From Deltaproteobacteria bacterium (lineage in GTDB: Bacteria; Desulfobacterota; GWC2-55-46; JAJCZF01): DNA of 58,207 nt. The stretch spans positions 1 to 58,207 of the forward strand of contig JAJCZF010000081.1 in the NCBI GenBank assembly GCA_029262535.1, written 5' to 3'. The translations under genes were made by a program, and so were the position numbers. Of this stretch, positions 45,212 through 54,772 are shown piece after piece. Each line of letters starts with the position of its first letter. Position 1 is the first letter of the stretch. Below the pieces are notes generated by a model. That model had not been told where the DNA came from. It saw only the letters and a list, made by a program, of their open reading frames with translations, and made no database searches.

Positions 45212-46665
45212 AGTTCCATCACCAAACTCTTAAAAGTATCACCGCGCTCGGCGTAACTTCCGAACTCGTCAAAACTCGAACATGCGGGGCTTAAGAGCAC
45301 GGTATCACCCGTTATTGCCGCGCGCGCCGCGCGTTTCACACCGTCTGCAAAAGAGGTTGCAAGCTCTATCTTTGCCGCTCCCGTAAAAGCCTCTTGCATC
45401 TTTTTCGAGGCCTCGCCAATCAGTATCAAACGGCTGACCTTCTCTTTAATAATATCGTATGCCACGAGATAGTCGCCGCCCTTGTCAACACCACCGGCAA
45501 GAAGCACTACCGGGCCGTTCACACTATCGAGCGCCTTTATCATTGCGCCGACATTGGTGGCCTTGGAGTCGTTTATATAGGTCACGCCTTTAAGCTCTCT
45601 CACAAACTCAAGCCTGTGCGATAATCCCTTAAATGATCTTACGGTATCTATAATTACCTCTTTCGAGATGCCCATCTCCCTTGCCGTGGCGATAACGGCC
45701 ATTACCGTCTCTGTGGCAACCACGCCGCCGGCATCTACGCCGATCAGCTTAATGCCGCTCATCTCGTACTCTTCTACCGCGCCGTTTATTCTCTTGTATA
45801 CGATCTTACTTCCATCTAATGAAAGCCCTCTCTCATCTTCTCCATTAGATGACCCGACAGATGAAGAAACCCTGAAGGGGACGACACCGGGCGTGAGGGG
45901 GGTGGCCCGGAGTCGCCCCGAAATAACAGGATCTTCTATATTGACGATGGCTACATCGTCGGCCTGCTGGGTGGAAAACAATCTGAATTTCGTATCGGCA
46001 TATTCTTCAAAACCGGCGTACCTGTCGAGATGGTCGGCGCTTATATTTAATAATATAGATATATGTGGTCTGAACTGCCTGACCCCTTCTAGCTGAAAGC
46101 TTGAGACTTCAAGCACGCAACAATCGGCCTGCTCGCCCGATGATAGATATTCAATAGCCGGAGTGCCGATATTGCCGCCTACAAAGACGCTCTTACCGCC
46201 GCGCCTCAAGACTTCGCCTAAAAGCTCGGTCGTAGTTGTTTTGCCGTTTGTTCCGGCTACCGCTATTATCGGCTCTCTTATGAAACGGGCCGCAAGCTCT
46301 ATCTCGCTAATAACCTCTATACCTTTATCAAGGGCCTCTCTTACTAAGGACAAAGACGGGTCCACGCCGGGGCTAAGCACTATCATGTCCGAGCCGCGAC
46401 CCATGAGAGAGCCATGTCCGCCGGCCTCTATCTCTACACCAAGAGCTGTAAGTTCGTCGAAAGACGGCAGGTCCGCGGGCAACCTTAGGTCGGTAGCCGA
46501 AACATTCGCGCCCATAGCACTTAGGAACCTCGCCACTGAAAGACCGGTGCTTCCGAGTCCGACGACCAAAATATTTTTTCCGCATAGATCCAAGGAGAAC
46601 TCCCATTCGGACGTGCACGCAAGCGCGTTCATGCCCATTTCCATCTTAAGCGCCGCGCCGCTCAT
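45208..46665 (-). CDS. murD: UDP-N-acetylmuramoylalanine-D-glutamate ligase
   Basis: The 485-residue Mur ligase shows [17 protein letters not shown], the ATP site [42 protein letters not shown] and [19 protein letters not shown]. It adds D-Glu to UDP-MurNAc-L-Ala. An N-terminal extension of about 28 residues precedes the domain ([20 protein letters not shown]); a later Met at position 8, 10 or 12 might be the true start, but the ATG at 46665 overlaps the mraY stop (ATGA) and fits the operon pattern. Confidence 0.96.
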   Translation of the reverse strand: MSGAALKMEMGMNALACTSEWEFSLDLCGKNILVVGLGSTGLSVARFLSAMGANVSATDLRLPADLPSFDELTALGVEIEAGGHGSLMGRGSDMIVLSPGVDPSLSLVREALDKGIEVISEIELAARFIREPIIAVAGTNGKTTTTELLGEVLRRGGKSVFVGGNIGTPAIEYLSSGEQADCCVLEVSSFQLEGVRQFRPHISILLNISADHLDRYAGFEEYADTKFRLFSTQQADDVAIVNIEDPVISGRLRATPLTPGVVPFRVSSSVGSSNGEDERGLSLDGSKIVYKRINGAVEEYEMSGIKLIGVDAGGVVATETVMAVIATAREMGISKEVIIDTVRSFKGLSHRLEFVRELKGVTYINDSKATNVGAMIKALDSVNGPVVLLAGGVDKGGDYLVAYDIIKEKVSRLILIGEASKKMQEAFTGAAKIELATSFADGVKRAARAAITGDTVLLSPACSSFDEFGSYAERGDTFKSLVMEL

Positions 46666-47738
46666 CGTACCTTGAGCGTACTAAAGGCTATCAGCGCAAG
46701 TATTATCGCAATAATCCAGAACCGAACGATTATCTTCGGCTCGGCCCAACCCTTCATCTCGTAGTGATGGTGTATCGGGGCCATAGCGAACATGCGTTTG
46801 CCCCTGAGTTTAAAGCTTGTCACCTGAAAGATGACCGAGAGTGTCTCAACCACAAAGATGCCTCCGACCAGAAGCAATAAGACCTCGTGTTTTGTGACGA
46901 CAGCTATGGTGCCGAGCGCGCCGCCCAGTGACAGGGCGCCTATATCGCCCATAAAGACCTGCGCCGGATATGTATTGAACCAGAGAAAACCGAGGCTCGC
47001 CCCGGCCATTGCCCCGGCGAATATCGCAAGCTCTCCGGCGTTTGCAACGTACATGATATTCAGATAATCCGAAAACTTTACATGACCCGAAATATAGGCA
47101 AAGAGCATATATGTTACCGCCGCTATGGTTATCGGTCCTATCGCCAACCCGTCGAGGCCGTCGGTCAGGTTAACCGCGTTAGAGGCCCCGACTATAACGA
47201 CAACCGCGAAGGGGATATATCCCATGCCAAGATCGAAGGTCACTTCCTTTAAGATCGGAAAGGTCAGTATCGTTGAGAACTCCGGGGTGGTGTAGAGTAT
47301 CATCGTGCCGATAAAGGCGACTAATATCTGGCCGAGAATCTTCTTTGAGGCCGACAACCCGCCACGGTCCTTCTTAACTACCTTCTTGTAGTCGTCGATA
47401 AAACCTATTAAAGCCATGCCGAGCGTCACAAAAGAGACAACCCATATATACCTGTTTGAGAAGTTGGTCCACAAAAGGACCGAGATGCCTACGGCTATTA
47501 TTATTATCGAGCCGCCCATAGTGGGGGTGCCGGCCTTTTTGTGATGCGTCGGCGGGCCGTCGCTCCTTATGACCTCGCCTATCTGTAGCGACTGGAGTTT
47601 TTTGATAATAAAAGGGCCGATAATAAAACTCAGGACCAACGCCGTCAGGGAGGCGTAGATGGCCCTGAACGTAATGTATTGAAATACATTAAATATAAAA
47701 TAATGCTTGGCTAGCGGATATAATAAATGATAGAGCAT
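46662..47738 (-). CDS. mraY: MraY, phospho-MurNAc-pentapeptide translocase
   Basis: The 358-residue membrane protein with about ten helices shows [17 protein letters not shown], the catalytic [42 protein letters not shown] and the HHH motif [17 protein letters not shown]. It attaches the UDP-MurNAc-pentapeptide to undecaprenyl phosphate to give lipid I. It overlaps murD by 4 bases. Upstream is an unusual 550-base gap to murF containing a 68-aa ORF. Confidence 0.97.
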   Translation of the reverse strand: MLYHLLYPLAKHYFIFNVFQYITFRAIYASLTALVLSFIIGPFIIKKLQSLQIGEVIRSDGPPTHHKKAGTPTMGGSIIIIAVGISVLLWTNFSNRYIWVVSFVTLGMALIGFIDDYKKVVKKDRGGLSASKKILGQILVAFIGTMILYTTPEFSTILTFPILKEVTFDLGMGYIPFAVVVIVGASNAVNLTDGLDGLAIGPITIAAVTYMLFAYISGHVKFSDYLNIMYVANAGELAIFAGAMAGASLGFLWFNTYPAQVFMGDIGALSLGGALGTIAVVTKHEVLLLLVGGIFVVETLSVIFQVTSFKLRGKRMFAMAPIHHHYEMKGWAEPKIIVRFWIIAIILALIAFSTLKVR

Positions 47739-47979
47739 CTGTGGTTTAAGTCCCCCTGAAGAACCCTTGGGCCTTCAACTTAAAACCTTCTATGACCTTA
47801 ATAATCTATACCCCGAAACGGACCGCATTAAGAGATACGGTCGCCGGGTAAAGCCTAGATAAAGAGTAATTCCACCCTCCGCAATCCCAATATGAAAATA
47901 ACTAAAGAGGTGCGGTTTAAATCTTTTACAGCCAGAACTTCTGCTGGAACTTGCTACCTGGTCTTACTGCCGAGTCCGG
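47739..47979. other. non-coding spacer between the 68-aa ORF and mraY
   Basis: About 240 bases in an operon whose other gaps are mostly under 35 bases. The minus strand contains a GACCG/CGGTC hairpin (47815-47850 region) and an inverted CCAG/CTGG around 47930-47945, but no T run and no consensus promoter. It may hold an internal promoter or a leader structure for mraY; nothing decisive is visible. Confidence 0.4.
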
Positions 47980-48186
47980 TTACCGGGTCTCCGGGTCCAT
48001 AAAATGAACCAGGCCTTCCGTTCGGCCTTCGCCGGATATGTCGGCCCCTAAGTAGCGATCCGTGTCGTTTAGAGTTTCACTACGCGTATTACCTTCTCCA
48101 GCCGAAAAATGCGAGGTTGCGGCCTCGTTCATGCGGTTAAAAAAGCCCAGAAAACCTGTTTTGTTTTCAAGTGTTAGCGTACCCAT
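47980..48186 (-). CDS. small unknown ORF inside the dcw cluster
   Basis: The 68-residue ORF begins at an ATG with a near-perfect GGAGG six bases upstream and ends in TAA. The sequence starts MGTLTLENKTGFLGFFNRMN and ends in LVHFMDPETR; the middle is Asn/Thr/Glu-rich and hydrophilic. It has no membrane helix, Cys pairs or family signature that I know. It lies 101 bases after murF and 241 bases before mraY, on the same strand. The ribosome site and position favour a real gene; lack of a known family and loose codon preference leave doubt. Confidence 0.55.
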   Translation of the reverse strand: MGTLTLENKTGFLGFFNRMNEAATSHFSAGEGNTRSETLNDTDRYLGADISGEGRTEGLVHFMDPETR

Positions 48187-48287
48187 CTCTATCCTCCGGT
48201 CTATCGTGCTTCAGGCGACTCAGAAGAGCCCGTTACCCGTCGTTGCCGCCGTCATTCTTCTACAACAAAAAAACCTAACAAAAGATC

Positions 48288-49709
48288 TTAGTGCTCAAAC
48301 TTTAATGCCCGAAGCTTTAAGGCGGTAACGATCTCTTCCATCGCCGCGCCGCGCGAGCCCTTAACGAGCACCGATTCACTACCTGAAAGCTCGTTATTCA
48401 AACGCTCTATAATCGCCTCTTTATTACTTAAGGCAACGGCGTTCTCCTCGTTCATACCGGCCTTGATTGCGCCGCTTATGACCTTATCGGCCCACAGGCC
48501 GGTGGCAAAAAGCCTGTCCACGCCGCTCTCGGCCGCGAGCCTTCCGGCCTCTTCATGCTCTTCGTTAGAATGTTCGCCAAGTTCAAGCATATCTCCAAAG
48601 ACGGCAACCCTCGGAGCGTAGGCACAGGAGAGTATCTCAAGCGCGGCCTTTACAGACTCCGGGTTTGCGTTATATGTATCGTCAAGGATCATAAGCCCTC
48701 CGACCCTTACCACTTCAAGCCTGCCGGGAGGGGTCGTCACATTTGTAAGGCCAACCTTGATATCTTCTGCGCTCGCTCCGAGCGCAAGCGCTCCGGCTGC
48801 GGCGGCTGCGGCGTTTTTTACGCCCACACTGCCCGGTACTGATAACTCAATCTCTATCTTTTCACCAAGAATTTCCATAATTATCCTCGTTCCTTCCACT
48901 CCGCGCGACTCGGTTTCCGTTACCCTTACGTCGGCCTCTTCATATAGGCTAAAGCTAATTACATCTTCCATGTCGCCGGCTTCGATACCGGCCTCGTCGC
49001 TCTTCCTTACGGCCCATTCGTCGTCCAGATTGAGAACCCTTAGGCCGCCCTCTTTAAGCCCTTTAAATACCCTGCCCTTTTCACTTGCCGTACGCTCTAC
49101 CGTGCCGAGCTTTTCAATATGGCCGAGCCCGATATTCGTTATAAGGGCAGCGTCGGGCTGCGCTATCTCTACAAGCCGATCCATCTCGAATGGCTCGCTT
49201 ATGCCAAGTTCAACGACCGCGGCTTCGTCCTCTTCTTTCAACCTCAAAAGGGTCAGCGGCAGGCCCAACAGGTTATTCTTATTTCCTTCGGTCTTTAAGA
49301 CCGACCGGCTCTCGGAAAGTATACGGGCCGCCATCTCCTTTGTCGTCGTCTTTCCGGCGGTGCCGGTAATGGCCAGGAGCGGGACCGGCCTTTGCTTTCT
49401 AGTAAAGGCCGCCAAATCGCCAAGCGCCTGCGCCGTATCTTCTACCGTTACTATCGCCGTGCTCTTCTCAAACTCCTTTAAATAAACCTCGGCCTCTTCT
49501 TCGTCTAAGACCAAACCGGCCGCGCCCTTTTCAAGGGCCGCTTTCAAAAAGTTTCTACCGTCGAAGTTCTTACCTTTAATAGCGACAAAGGCCTCGCCCT
49601 TTTCTATCGTCCGCGTATCTATTGATACGCCGTTAAAAATCTCTTCGTTCAGGCCCGAAACCTGCTTGCCGCCGGTGGCCTTAACTATATCGCCGAAGCT
49701 AAGCTTCAT
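48288..49709 (-). CDS. murF: UDP-N-acetylmuramoyl-tripeptide-D-alanyl-D-alanine ligase
   Basis: The 473-residue Mur ligase shows NGVSIDTRTIEKGEAFVAIKG at the N-terminal substrate domain, TGTAGKTTTKEMAARIL in its ATP site (reading ITGTAGKTTTKE), the NIGLGHIEKLGTVE block and DDTYNANPESVKAALE. It adds the D-Ala-D-Ala made by Ddl to UDP-MurNAc-tripeptide. It begins 14 bases after murE. After its stop the operon has its largest gap. Confidence 0.96.
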   Translation of the reverse strand: MKLSFGDIVKATGGKQVSGLNEEIFNGVSIDTRTIEKGEAFVAIKGKNFDGRNFLKAALEKGAAGLVLDEEEAEVYLKEFEKSTAIVTVEDTAQALGDLAAFTRKQRPVPLLAITGTAGKTTTKEMAARILSESRSVLKTEGNKNNLLGLPLTLLRLKEEDEAAVVELGISEPFEMDRLVEIAQPDAALITNIGLGHIEKLGTVERTASEKGRVFKGLKEGGLRVLNLDDEWAVRKSDEAGIEAGDMEDVISFSLYEEADVRVTETESRGVEGTRIIMEILGEKIEIELSVPGSVGVKNAAAAAAGALALGASAEDIKVGLTNVTTPPGRLEVVRVGGLMILDDTYNANPESVKAALEILSCAYAPRVAVFGDMLELGEHSNEEHEEAGRLAAESGVDRLFATGLWADKVISGAIKAGMNEENAVALSNKEAIIERLNNELSGSESVLVKGSRGAAMEEIVTALKLRALKFEH

Positions 49710-49723
49710 TTAAACCAGGCCCA

Positions 49724-51244
49724 CTAAATAGACCCGGTCCTCTTTACGGCGCGGGTGAGCGCTTGCGAGAGAACGACCCTGTCATCGAACTTCAAAGTTT
49801 TGCCCGCGACCAACTGATAATCTTCATGGCCCTTACCGGCTATGAGCACGATATCTCCGGCTCGTGCAATCTCAACGGCGCGCTCTATGGCCTCGCCCCT
49901 GTTAGGTACAACCGTATAGGCCGGGCCGTCCGGGATATCGCTACCCTCGAAAGATGCCACATGCTCAAGCCCTGCCTCTATCTCCGCTATAATGGAGAAC
50001 GGATCTTCACTTCTCGGATTGTCCGAGGTCAATATCGTTATATTCGAGCCCTTTGTAGCGACACGTCCCATCTCCGGGCGTTTCTCCCTGTCGCGGTCGC
50101 CGCCACAGCCAAAGACCGTAATCAACCTGCCTGATGCGAGCGGCCTCAAGGCCGAAATCACATGAAAGAGCGCGTCGGAAGTATGTGCGTAGTCCACATA
50201 CGCGCAGACACCGCCGGAGGCGTCCTCTGGCAGAATCCTCTCGACCCTGCCGGGTACGCCCCGTAGCGTCTTTACGCCGGCCTCTATATCTTCTTCATCT
50301 ATATCGAGTGAGCGTGCCACACCGACAGCGCCCATTATATTCATCAGGTTATAATCACCGACAAGTGTCGATTCTATCTTAAGACTACTCTCGGGCGTCT
50401 TTATCTCCGCCTCTATGCCGTCGGCTGAAATAGCAAAGGAATCGGGGTGAATATCCGACGAACCCATACCGTAACTGTCGGCCCTCTCCGTCATGGCTTT
50501 CAAGACCTGCCCGCGCAGGTCGTCCTCGTTGATTACCCCGCATCCGTCCTTGTCGAGCAGTTCGGTAAAGAGCACGGCCTTACTCTCAAAGTAATCTTCC
50601 ATGGAGTCGTGATAGTCAAAGTGTTCCGGCGTAAGATTGGTAAAGAGCGCACTCTTGAAACGCAGCGCGTCGGCCCTCTTTTGCTTCAGGGCATGCGACG
50701 AAAGCTCCATAACGCAGTGCGTAACTCCGTTATCAACCATCTCGCCCAAAAGCCCGGAAAGTTCCTCCGGGGGCGGAGTGGTATGGGAGGCCTTCTTTAC
50801 CGTATTTCCGTATCTGTAATTCACAGTCCCGATAACCCCTACTTTAAATCCGGCTTCTTTCAGTATCGACTCTATTAAATATGCGCTCGTCGTCTTGCCG
50901 TTGGTGCCTGTAATGCCTATTAAGGTGAGCTTTTCACCCGGCCTGTGGTAAAAATTTTCGCTTACTCGCGCCAGAGCCTTTCTTGCGTCTCTTACTATTA
51001 TCTGCCCGACCTTAACGCCGGGCTGCGCCCTCTCGGTAATTATCGCTCCAGCCCCGTTTCTTACTGCATCTTCTATATAATCGTAACCGTCGCAGTCAAC
51101 TCCCGTAACGGCCACAAAGAGCCAGCCTTCTTTAATAAGCCTTGAGTCAGAACTCAAACCCGATATAGCGATCTCTAACTCTGCTCCGGCCTCATAATCA
51201 AGCCCACTCAAGAGATCTTCCAATCCGATAGTGCGTTCTATCAC
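49724..51244 (-). CDS. murE: UDP-MurNAc-dipeptide-2,6-diaminopimelate ligase
   Basis: The 506-residue Mur ligase shows SDSRLIKEGWLFVAVTG, GITGTNGKTTSAYLIESIL, the block HYAHTSDAL-like VDYAHTSDALFHVI and the specificity motif TSDNPRSEDPFSII. DNPR is the signature of enzymes that add meso-diaminopimelate, so the wall should be of the Gram-negative A1gamma type. The start is GTG at 51244, overlapping the ftsI stop as GTGA, and murF follows after 14 bases. Confidence 0.97.
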   Translation of the reverse strand: MIERTIGLEDLLSGLDYEAGAELEIAISGLSSDSRLIKEGWLFVAVTGVDCDGYDYIEDAVRNGAGAIITERAQPGVKVGQIIVRDARKALARVSENFYHRPGEKLTLIGITGTNGKTTSAYLIESILKEAGFKVGVIGTVNYRYGNTVKKASHTTPPPEELSGLLGEMVDNGVTHCVMELSSHALKQKRADALRFKSALFTNLTPEHFDYHDSMEDYFESKAVLFTELLDKDGCGVINEDDLRGQVLKAMTERADSYGMGSSDIHPDSFAISADGIEAEIKTPESSLKIESTLVGDYNLMNIMGAVGVARSLDIDEEDIEAGVKTLRGVPGRVERILPEDASGGVCAYVDYAHTSDALFHVISALRPLASGRLITVFGCGGDRDREKRPEMGRVATKGSNITILTSDNPRSEDPFSIIAEIEAGLEHVASFEGSDIPDGPAYTVVPNRGEAIERAVEIARAGDIVLIAGKGHEDYQLVAGKTLKFDDRVVLSQALTRAVKRTGSI

Positions 51245-53187
51245 CTGAACCAGACCTGCATTGGTTCTTCCACGCTATAACTGGCACCCGAAACCGGAAG
51301 CTGGTTATATGCGATACCGGAACCGTTAACCTCAAGATCCGCTCCGATAGAGTCGGTCATTCTAAGCACCATCCTCATCGACTTGCCCTTAAAGTTCGGC
51401 ACACGCCCCTTCTTTACAGGAGCCGAATCAGGCGACGGAATGGCGCGTACCTCGTATACGGGCGGACTATCCTCTCCAAGCTCCTTACCCTCCGGGAATA
51501 TACCCTTATACGAGAGTGTCTGTTCAGCTATCTCTTTAAAGACCGGGGCCGCGAAGATGCCTCCAGTATGATAACCGCGGTATGCCTCCGGCTCATCGAC
51601 CGCTACGAAGATAACGAGCTTCGGATCGTTTGCCGGAACAAAACCTAAAAACGACGCCACATAAGCATTCTTTTTGTATCCGGCCTTTTTGGGGTCGGCC
51701 TTCTGCGCCGTGCCTGTCTTTCCCGCGACGCTGAAACCCTCTACCGCCGCGTTCCTGCCGGTTCCCTCGGACTCGGTAACACGTTTAAGAACCTCTGTCG
51801 TCCTCGTGGCCGTCTCTTCGCTTACGACCCTGTTTACCACCTTCGGCTTACCTTCAAGCACGATATTTCCATCCATATCACTGACATTCTTCAATATATA
51901 CGGCTTCATAAGGTAACCACCGTTTGCAATCGCGGCCATTGCCGTTGTAAGTTGCACGGCATTTACCGATATACCCTGACCAAAAGCAAGTGTTTCAAGC
52001 GAGACACGCGACCAGTTCGTATGGTGTCTGAATATGCCGCGTCCCTCTCCCGGCAGGTCTATGCCGGTCTTCTCTCCAAAACCAAAACGTTTGTAATACC
52101 TGTATAAACCCTCTTCGCCTAGATCTCTTCCGACCTTGGCCGCCCCGATATTACTCGAATACTTAATAATCTGCGCAAGCGTCAGCCACGCGTGTTTCTT
52201 GGTATCGTGAAATGTCCTGTCGGCAACCTTATATTTGCCGTTTTCACAAAAGAAGATCTTCTTTTCGTCTGCCACGCCCTCTTCAAGCACCGCCGCAAGC
52301 AGAAAACCCTTCATCACCGAACCGGGCTCGAATATATCGGTTACCGCCCTGTTTCTCCACGACGACGGCTTCGTGCGGTGAAAGTTGTTCGGATCGTATG
52401 TCGGCAGGGCGGCCATTGCGAGTATCTCGCCCGTTGCCGGGTCCATCACGACCGCCGTTCCGCCCTTTGCATTGCCCCTGGTGACGGCCTTTGCCAGCGC
52501 CCTCTCCGTTATGTGCTGTACTGTTTTATCTATGGTAAGTGTTACGTTCATGCCGCGTGTTATCGCTGTCTTCTCTACATCCTCGTATAATAAGGTACGC
52601 CCACGCGCGTCGCGTTCTCCTTTTACCTTACGCGCGCGGCCCTTTAAATACTCGTCGTAATATAACTCAATACCTTCTAGCCCCTTAGCGTCTATCCCTT
52701 CAAAACCCAGAATGTTTGCGGCAATCTGTCGGTTAGGATAGTAACGCCGGCTCTTTTTGAGAGTATCTATACCGGCTATAGCCTTTATCGTCTTTCGCTG
52801 GGTATCGGTTATATCTGCCTGCCTCTTAACCCATACGAATGACTTCTTGCTCTTTAACTTCTTAAGAACCTCTTTATTCTTAAGACCTACTATCGGGGCA
52901 AGCTCTTTGGCCGTCTTAACCGGCTCTATAATACGCGCCGGATTTGCGTAGATGGAATCAACATCCAGGCTTACGGCAAGTTCATTTTGGTTTCTATCGT
53001 AAATACCGCCGCGTTCGGCCCTGCGCTTAAATGTCTTTATATGCTGCCCTTGAGCCTTGCTCCTAAGTACCTGGGCATCGAGTGTCTGCAGCTCAAAGGC
53101 CCTTGCGAATACCACGCCGAAGATAAGAAAGAAGGCGGCAAGAACAAAGAGTATTCTAAAGCGGAGCCACTTGACGTCATGTGTCAT
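51241..53187 (-). CDS. ftsI: FtsI/PBP3, septal class B penicillin-binding protein with C-terminal PASTA-like domain
   Basis: The 648-residue protein has an N-terminal membrane anchor (about 9-30), a PBP dimerisation domain (RRYYPNRQIAANILGFEG) and the transpeptidase motifs EPGSVMKGF (Ser 290), SSNIG and AGKTGTAQK. It crosslinks septal peptidoglycan with FtsW. After the catalytic domain is a segment (about 590-648, VPNFKGKSMRMVLRM and later SVEEPMQVWF) that matches a PASTA domain, usual in Gram-positive PBPs and some delta-like lineages. Its start overlaps ftsL as ATGA and its stop overlaps murE. Confidence 0.95.
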   Translation of the reverse strand: MTHDVKWLRFRILFVLAAFFLIFGVVFARAFELQTLDAQVLRSKAQGQHIKTFKRRAERGGIYDRNQNELAVSLDVDSIYANPARIIEPVKTAKELAPIVGLKNKEVLKKLKSKKSFVWVKRQADITDTQRKTIKAIAGIDTLKKSRRYYPNRQIAANILGFEGIDAKGLEGIELYYDEYLKGRARKVKGERDARGRTLLYEDVEKTAITRGMNVTLTIDKTVQHITERALAKAVTRGNAKGGTAVVMDPATGEILAMAALPTYDPNNFHRTKPSSWRNRAVTDIFEPGSVMKGFLLAAVLEEGVADEKKIFFCENGKYKVADRTFHDTKKHAWLTLAQIIKYSSNIGAAKVGRDLGEEGLYRYYKRFGFGEKTGIDLPGEGRGIFRHHTNWSRVSLETLAFGQGISVNAVQLTTAMAAIANGGYLMKPYILKNVSDMDGNIVLEGKPKVVNRVVSEETATRTTEVLKRVTESEGTGRNAAVEGFSVAGKTGTAQKADPKKAGYKKNAYVASFLGFVPANDPKLVIFVAVDEPEAYRGYHTGGIFAAPVFKEIAEQTLSYKGIFPEGKELGEDSPPVYEVRAIPSPDSAPVKKGRVPNFKGKSMRMVLRMTDSIGADLEVNGSGIAYNQLPVSGASYSVEEPMQVWFR

Positions 53188-53540
53188 TTTATCCTGACTA
53201 TCTGGTCGGCGGTCGGGTAGACCAGGCCTAGTTCGTCCTTTGCGACACGCTCTATCCTCTCCGGAGATTTAAGTCGTGTAATCTCCATACTGAGCCTTCG
53301 GTTTTCTTCGCTAAGAGAGGCCCTCGCCGTAACGGCGCTAGATATCTCATAACCGTACTTGGTTACATTTACGCGGCTCCAGAGATATATAAAAGAGAAT
53401 AAGAAGATTATAAGTACTACCCCCAGAGCGATGGGCAGAAACTGCGTCTGCTCAGTATCATTGGAAGCCCTCTTATGGGCCGCCCTCTGAACGGAGAGCA
53501 CCCCGGGTGCGGAGATCTTCTTAATTGAAACGTGTGCCAT
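53184..53540 (-). CDS. ftsL: cell division protein FtsL
   Basis: The 118-residue bitopic protein has a basic N-terminus, one transmembrane helix (about 36-54, IALGVVLIIFLFSFIYLWS) and a periplasmic leucine-zipper coiled coil (SLSEENRRLSMEITRLKSP), ending in ELGLVYPTADQIV, a phrase typical of FtsL in non-gamma proteobacteria. With FtsB and FtsQ it activates FtsWI. Gene position before ftsI confirms the call, since the family is poorly conserved. Confidence 0.9.
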   Translation of the reverse strand: MAHVSIKKISAPGVLSVQRAAHKRASNDTEQTQFLPIALGVVLIIFLFSFIYLWSRVNVTKYGYEISSAVTARASLSEENRRLSMEITRLKSPERIERVAKDELGLVYPTADQIVRIK

Positions 53541-53571
53541 GAAAAATAGTCCTTCTAAAATAAAAACGCTC

Positions 53572-53775
53572 TTAACGCGACTTTCTATGGCCCCTTCTGT
53601 AACGCAGACCGGAACGGCTATAGATCTTTGCGCCTGAATCCTTGTTCATAACCGTAAGAGAGGCCGGGGTAAAGAGGCAGTCGTGCCACGACCAATGGCA
53701 TGCGCCGCTCTCCACGGGTTTGACGATTACAAGGTTATGGCAATACGGGCATCTGGCTGTCTTTGTCTCGTTCAT
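53572..53775 (-). CDS. small zinc-ribbon-like protein between rsmH and ftsL
   Basis: The 67-residue protein begins MNETKTARCPYCHNLVIVKP and continues with CHWSWHDC, giving a possible four-ligand zinc site (CxxC, then Cys/His). The C-terminal half is basic (YSRSGLRYRRGHRKSR), which could bind nucleic acid. The ATG has a textbook AAGGAGG seven bases upstream, so it is very likely translated. It is embedded between two near-universal dcw genes, where most bacteria have nothing. I do not recognise a named family. Confidence 0.7.
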   Translation of the reverse strand: MNETKTARCPYCHNLVIVKPVESGACHWSWHDCLFTPASLTVMNKDSGAKIYSRSGLRYRRGHRKSR

Positions 53776-53815
53776 CTTCCACCTCCTTATCTATACCGCC
53801 GTTGGGTCCCAGTGG

Positions 53816-54772
53816 TTACACCCTTTCGGCGGCCCTGAGCTTTGCGCTCCTGCTTCTTGGGTTCTCCAAAACCTCTTCGTCGGTCGGTTTAACGACGCGA
53901 CGAGTGAGGAGTTTTAACTCTTTTACATGCCCGCAGATACATCCGGGAGTGCGGGGAGGACAGAGGCAATCGGCGGCCATAACCCTAAAGGCCCTCTTTA
54001 CGAGCCTGTCTTCGAGAGAATGAAAACTTATAATAACTACCCGTCCGCCCTTTTTAAGGTTTTGGGGCAGTGCGTCAAGGAATCTCTTAAGTGCGCCTAA
54101 TTCGTCGTTTACAGCTATCCTTAACGCCTGAAAGACCCTCGTTGCGGGATCTATCCTCTTTTTCATATAATGCCGAGGCGGGGGGACTGTCTCGGACACT
54201 ATGGCCCTTAACTCTCCGGTCGTCTCTATCTCTTTCTCTATCCTCCTCTTGCAGATGACCGCGGCAATCTTGCCCGCGAAGCGTTCCTCCCCGTACTCCC
54301 GAAATATCCGCTTTAACTCGTCCTTCTCTAACTCGTTTATAAGCTCTCTGGCCGTAAGCTCAAGCCTTTTATCCATCCTCATATCGAGAGGGGCCTCTTT
54401 GGAAAAGGAAAAACCTCTTGCTCCGTCGTCTAACTGAAAGGAGGAAAGGCCGATATCGGCTATAATTCCGTCTACCCCGTCCGGGGCCAGTTCCGACAAT
54501 ACCGAGTTTATCTCTCCAAAATTCTCCCTTACTATCGTTACCCTGTCGCCATATGGCGCCAGTCTTTCTTTTGCTCTCTCTATGGCGTCGGCGTCGCAAT
54601 CAAGGCCTATGACCCTGGTCTCCGGCCCGCCGCGCTCTAGAATCTCTATCGTATGTCCACATCCTCCGAGTGTCGCGTCTACATATATGCCGCCGCGTGA
54701 GGGTTCAAGGAACTCTATTACCTCTCCGGACATTACCGACAGGTGGCTCAACTCCGACACCTTAAAGGTCAA
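53816..54772 (-). CDS. rsmH: 16S rRNA (cytosine1402-N4)-methyltransferase
   Basis: The 318-residue methyltransferase shows the SAM-binding YVDATLGGCGHTIEILE, GLDCDADAIERAKERL, ADIGLSSFQLDDGARGFSF and the C-terminal VVISFHSLEDRLVKRAF and NPRSRSAKLRAAERV. It methylates C1402 in the ribosomal P site. The start is TTG at 54772, with GAGG five to seven bases upstream, overlapping the mraZ stop by 11 bases; the next in-frame GTG (54760) has no ribosome site. It is the second gene of the dcw operon. Confidence 0.95.
   Translation of the reverse strand: MTFKVSELSHLSVMSGEVIEFLEPSRGGIYVDATLGGCGHTIEILERGGPETRVIGLDCDADAIERAKERLAPYGDRVTIVRENFGEINSVLSELAPDGVDGIIADIGLSSFQLDDGARGFSFSKEAPLDMRMDKRLELTARELINELEKDELKRIFREYGEERFAGKIAAVICKRRIEKEIETTGELRAIVSETVPPPRHYMKKRIDPATRVFQALRIAVNDELGALKRFLDALPQNLKKGGRVVIISFHSLEDRLVKRAFRVMAADCLCPPRTPGCICGHVKELKLLTRRVVKPTDEEVLENPRSRSAKLRAAERV

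Noticed and set aside
48187..48287. An 11-codon ORF (MTAATTGNGLF) between murF and the 68-aa ORF as a leader peptide
   Set aside because: Too short and with a weak ribosome site; no regulatory codons or terminator structure accompany it.
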